A stretch of DNA of 10,159 nucleotides, taken from the NCBI GenBank assembly GCA_902478455.1, contig CABSLJ010000081.1, positions 1-10,159 of the forward strand, given 5' to 3'. Every line of letters begins with the position of its first letter. Within the stretch, counting starts at the first letter, position 1. The notes beneath the pieces are model-generated. The model was not told where the DNA came from and did no database searches. It saw only the letters and a list, made by a program, of their open reading frames with translations. Positions 8,501-10,159 of the stretch are shown here, piece by piece. The stretch comes from an uncultured Oscillospiraceae bacterium (GTDB lineage: Bacteria; Bacillota; Clostridia; Oscillospirales; Acutalibacteraceae). The translations under genes and the position numbers were made by a program.

Positions 8501-9893
8501 CGCCCACCGCTACACCGAGGTGCTGTTCGGCAAGGACAAGGTTTTCAAAGCCGGCACCATTGCCACCGTGGCGGAGAAGACAGCCATCGGATTTGTCAAA
8601 AAGTACGCCGAGCGGAAGGGGATTACCCTCCACCGCGCCGAGGAGGCTCGGTTGGCCGCCGGCTGCACCGGGGTCAAGCGGACCACCGGCCAGCACCCGG
8701 GCGGCATGGTTGTCGTCCCGCGCGGACATGAGATATTCGATTTCTGTCCCGTGCAGCACCCGGCCGACGACCAGAATTCCGACAACATCACCACCCATTT
8801 CGACTTCCATTCCATCCATGACACCATCTGCAAGCTCGATATTCTCGGGCACGATGTGCCCTCCATCTATAAATATCTGGAGGAATACACCGGCATCCCC
8901 GTCATGAAGGTCTCCATGAGCGATCCACAGGTGATGAAGCTCTTCGTCTCCACCGAGCCGCTGGGCGTCACGCCCGAGGACATCGATTCGGAGACGGGCA
9001 CCTTCTCCCTGCCCGAGGTGGGGACCAGCTTTGTCCGTCAGATGCTCATCGACACTCAGCCGCAGACCTTTTCCGACCTTCTGCAGGTTTCCGGTCTGTC
9101 CCACGGAACCGACGTCTGGCTGGGCAACGCTCAGGAGCTCATCAAAAACAAGGTGTGCACCATCTCGGAGGTCATCGGAACGCGAGACAACATCATGACC
9201 TACCTGCTCAAAAAGGGCCTGGAGCCCAAAATGGCCTTTAAAATCATGGAGATTGTCCGTAAGGGCAAGGCGACCAAGCTGCTGACCGAGGAACACATCA
9301 ACGCCATGAAGAAGCATGAGGTCCCGCAGTGGTACATCGATTCCTGCATGAAGATCAAGTACATGTTCCCCAAGGCCCACGCGGCCGCCTACATGATTTC
9401 CACCCTGCGCCTGGGCTGGTACAAGGTGCACTACCCGCTCGAATACTACGCCGCCTACTTTACCGTGCGCGGCGAGGATTTTGACGGCGCCGTCGTCATC
9501 CGCGGAAAAAGCGCCGTCCGGATGCGCATGGATGAGATCCGCGCCAAGGGCAAGGAGGCCTCTGCCAAGGACAACGCCTCCTTCGCCACGCTGCAGATTG
9601 CCAATGAGATGCTCGCCCGCGGCATTGAGGTGCTGCCGGTCGATCTCTACCGTTCCGACGCGCTGAAATACCTGGTGGAGGACGGCAAAATCCGCCTGCC
9701 CTTCAACTCACTCGCCGGCGTCGGCGAGGCGGCGGCCAGGAGCCTTGCGGCCGCGCGGGAGACGGGGGGACCGTATATTTCGGTCGACGATCTCCAGACG
9801 CGCGCCAAGGTGTCCAAGACGGTCATCGAAATGCTGCAGGAGGCGGGCTCGCTCGCTGGCCTTCCCGCCAGCAGCCAGATGACGCTGTTTTAA
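5556..9893 (+). CDS. polC: DNA polymerase III PolC-type, alpha subunit with proofreading exonuclease
   Basis: Main replicative polymerase of low-GC Gram-positive bacteria; 1445 residues, close to B. subtilis PolC. In order: an N-terminal domain (about 1-215); an OB fold near 235-325; a PHP domain starting with ELHLHT (339-344) and DHG (374-376); a DEDDh 3'-5' exonuclease inserted in the PHP domain at about 425-590, with Asp432, Glu434, Asp518, His571 and Asp576; the rest of PHP to about 810, including CDVHFLDP; then the polymerase core. GTRGSVGSS (888-896) is the triphosphate-binding loop. Cys916, Cys919, Cys941 and Cys944 form the PolC zinc site. Catalytic Asp970 and Asp972 lie in PDIDLNFSG and Asp1095 in CKLDILGHD. 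TTGQHPGGMVVVP and FPKAHAAAY (1271-1279) are also typical. The C-terminus QMTLF is a canonical sliding-clamp binding motif. All catalytic residues expected of an active polymerase and exonuclease are present. It may be read through from ispG. Confidence 0.98.
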   Translation: MRKFGELFSNYIEDRALLARLQDGEVEELSIDSQNRTLTARVAFPQLVERRALFDAERRLETSPLELRRASIYPRYERALFTPDYFPDLAEELGRRIASLNGTVKDAGARLEGEILTVTLAHGGKEFLIVKKFDRALAELIREEFGFSVTVKFDGVLSVEHTSAQYIEKQKIREEKARREAVVQEVETYEADFNPKQTNQVSIRSGETLYPTPILSSVKPLYGKPTKGKPTPISRVSLESGSVAIWGDVFSCEQRTTRDGQKKIYSINITDYTGSMTLKVIEDISQCKLLDTISKGMALLVRGDVSYDKYDREIVMRPRSIGSVEKVKVIDDAKEKRVELHLHTNMSSMDGMTSAGELIERAAKWGHKAIAITDHGVAQAFPDAMNAADKCKGKGQEIKILYGVESYFVNDMIPVVQGPDSRPLDGEFICFDLETTGLSAARDRMTEIGAVRVVGGEVKETYNTFVNPGVPIPAKITELTGITDAMVKDAPGEEEAVNDFLRFCGESPVLIAHNAPFDTSFLRAAAARHDIPCRFTSIDTVPMCRSMLPGIKNHKLDTVAKHLKLGDFRHHRASDDAATLAGIFVALANRLKEDNGCTDISQINTSLAGGDTKKLRPYHQIILVQNQTGLKNLYQLISKSHLEYFYKKPRIPKSVLVQYREGLLLGSACEAGELFRAVIDGRPWDELCEIARFYDYLEIQPIGNNRFMLREGLVQSEEQLRDFNRTIVRLGEQLQKPVVATCDVHFLDPHDADYRKILMAGQGFSDADEQAPLYLRTTPEMLEEFAYLGRDKAYEVVVANPNRIADSIDELRPIPPGVFPPFIDSAEEELQRITWERAKQIYGDPLPEIVYKRLDRELSSIVKHGFSVLYMTAQKLVADSEAHGYLVGTRGSVGSSFVATMSGISEVNPLCPHYVCPNCKHSEFFEDGSYGSGFDLPPKNCPNCGTEYLRDGHEIPFETFLGFDGDKTPDIDLNFSGEYQNDAHRYTEVLFGKDKVFKAGTIATVAEKTAIGFVKKYAERKGITLHRAEEARLAAGCTGVKRTTGQHPGGMVVVPRGHEIFDFCPVQHPADDQNSDNITTHFDFHSIHDTICKLDILGHDVPSIYKYLEEYTGIPVMKVSMSDPQVMKLFVSTEPLGVTPEDIDSETGTFSLPEVGTSFVRQMLIDTQPQTFSDLLQVSGLSHGTDVWLGNAQELIKNKVCTISEVIGTRDNIMTYLLKKGLEPKMAFKIMEIVRKGKATKLLTEEHINAMKKHEVPQWYIDSCMKIKYMFPKAHAAAYMISTLRLGWYKVHYPLEYYAAYFTVRGEDFDGAVVIRGKSAVRMRMDEIRAKGKEASAKDNASFATLQIANEMLARGIEVLPVDLYRSDALKYLVEDGKIRLPFNSLAGVGEAAARSLAAARETGGPYISVDDLQTRAKVSKTVIEMLQEAGSLAGLPASSQMTLF

Positions 9894-10130
9894 AGCGTGC
9901 GTCGGTCAATATGACGGGGGGCAAAAACGATAGGCGCCCCTACCCGGGGACTCTCTAACCTCCCTGGCAGACGAATGACGGAACGATGAGGGAGCGACGG
10001 CCCCTGCAACCCCTTTGCCGTCCTGACTGGCGGGTTTGGGAAGCGACGCGGTGGGGAGCAATTGCAGCGACCCACCTGTATTCCACAAAAAGCGGTTTGG
10101 GGAATCCGATTCTCTGTGCAATCTCCCCGA
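9894..10130 (+). repeat. Hairpin-rich non-coding region after polC, possible dispersed intergenic repeat
   Basis: No convincing complete gene lies here. Several inverted repeats sit side by side: CTCCCT (9960-9965) with AGGGAG (9989-9994); AACCC plus GCC (10008-10012, 10017-10019) with GGC plus GGGTT (10029-10036); and GGTGGG (10050-10055) with CCCACC (10071-10076), with the palindrome GCAATTGC in its loop. On the minus strand the GTAGGGGCGCC core near 9933-9943 and the CTCCCTC...GGGAGG pattern resemble short intergenic repeats I associate with gut Clostridia genomes. That is memory-based and unchecked. No hairpin is followed by a T run, so a standard terminator for polC is not evident. Copy number in the genome would settle whether it is a repeat. 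Confidence 0.35.
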
Positions 10131-10159
10131 TTGACAATGATAATTCATTATGATATTCT
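9955..10159 (-). pseudogene. Possible remnant of an AraC-like helix-turn-helix end, open to the window edge
   Basis: Read on the minus strand, a frame open from the right edge encodes ELSLSIGEIAQRIGF at about 10102-10146. This resembles the second helix-turn-helix of AraC/XylS regulators (S-I-x-E-I-A-x-x-x-G-F). After it the expected aromatic-rich helix (F-x-R-x-F-K) is not clean, and the frame runs on into the hairpin-rich region as Arg- and Gln-rich sequence ending at 9955. This could be a gene end disrupted by a repeat insertion, or coincidence. It conflicts with reading the edge as a plus-strand promoter. Confidence 0.15.
10131..10159 (+). promoter_or_regulatory. Sigma-A-like promoter with Fur/PerR-like operator in the spacer
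   Basis: A perfect -35 hexamer TTGACA (10131-10136) is followed after exactly 17 bases by TATTCT (10154-10159), a four-of-six match to the -10 consensus. The spacer contains the 16-base near-palindrome TGATAATTCATTATGA (10138-10153). Its arms match the Fur box halves TGATAAT and ATTATCA except for one base, with a two-base centre instead of the usual one. A repressor bound there would block RNA polymerase. The controlled gene would lie beyond the right edge. Iron (Fur) control is the best guess from the half-site; PerR-type control is possible. Confidence 0.5.

Noticed and set aside
8211..9431. Long minus-strand open frame opposite polC (406 codons)
   Set aside because: It lies wholly within the PolC polymerase core and has Gly-, His- and Asp-rich antisense composition with no family motif.
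9916..9940. GGGG...CCCC pairing after polC as an intrinsic terminator
   Set aside because: The stem is only four base pairs, then a mismatch and two more, and no T run follows on either strand.
9906..10148. Overlapping minus-strand frames of 60-80 codons after polC as genes
   Set aside because: Three frames overlap in the same stretch, all with Arg- and Pro-rich or low-complexity composition, and no ribosome site is evident. Only the helix-turn-helix-like patch near the edge was kept, as a low-confidence item.
1..10159. CRISPR array, tRNA or rRNA gene, transposase, or defence or biosynthetic system
   Set aside because: No regularly spaced repeats, no tRNA or rRNA-like sequence and no mobile-element or defence proteins were seen; nearly 95 percent of the window is housekeeping coding sequence.

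Overview
The window is GC-rich DNA from a Gram-positive bacterium of the Clostridia type, probably Oscillospirales-like. Three things point there: a full-length PolC replicase with an internal proofreading domain, which is typical of Firmicutes; the gene order frr-uppS-cdsA-dxr-rseP-ispG-polC, which is common in Clostridia; and Shine-Dalgarno-led genes packed on one strand. The order-level placement is inference from protein style and base composition, not from a marker search.

Layout: 1-401 is the 3' two thirds of frr (ribosome recycling factor), cut by the left edge. It is followed by uppS (443-1177), cdsA (1181-1999), a 103-base gap, dxr (2103-3266, TTG start), a 48-base spacer with a GC hairpin, rseP (3315-4397), ispG (4394-5446, 4-base overlap with rseP), a 109-base spacer that holds a well-initiated 26-codon small ORF (5464-5544), and polC (5556-9893). 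All are on the plus strand and all look intact apart from frr. The last 266 bases (9894-10159) hold no convincing intact gene. Most of that stretch is hairpin-rich and looks like an intergenic repeat-type element, and the final 29 bases form a sigma-A-like promoter with a Fur/PerR-like palindrome in its spacer.

The genes fit together as a housekeeping block for growth of the envelope and chromosome. Dxr and IspG are an early and a late step of the MEP isoprenoid pathway. UppS uses the resulting C5 units to build undecaprenyl diphosphate, the lipid carrier for cell-wall synthesis. CdsA makes CDP-diacylglycerol for phospholipids. RseP is an intramembrane protease of envelope signalling. Frr recycles ribosomes and PolC replicates the chromosome. 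The spacing and overlap suggest at least two co-transcribed groups (frr-uppS-cdsA, and dxr-rseP-ispG with possible extension into polC), but the sequence alone does not fix transcript ends.

I see no undescribed multi-gene system here. The items worth a second look are the small ORF before polC, the structured post-polC region, and the regulated-looking promoter at the right edge.
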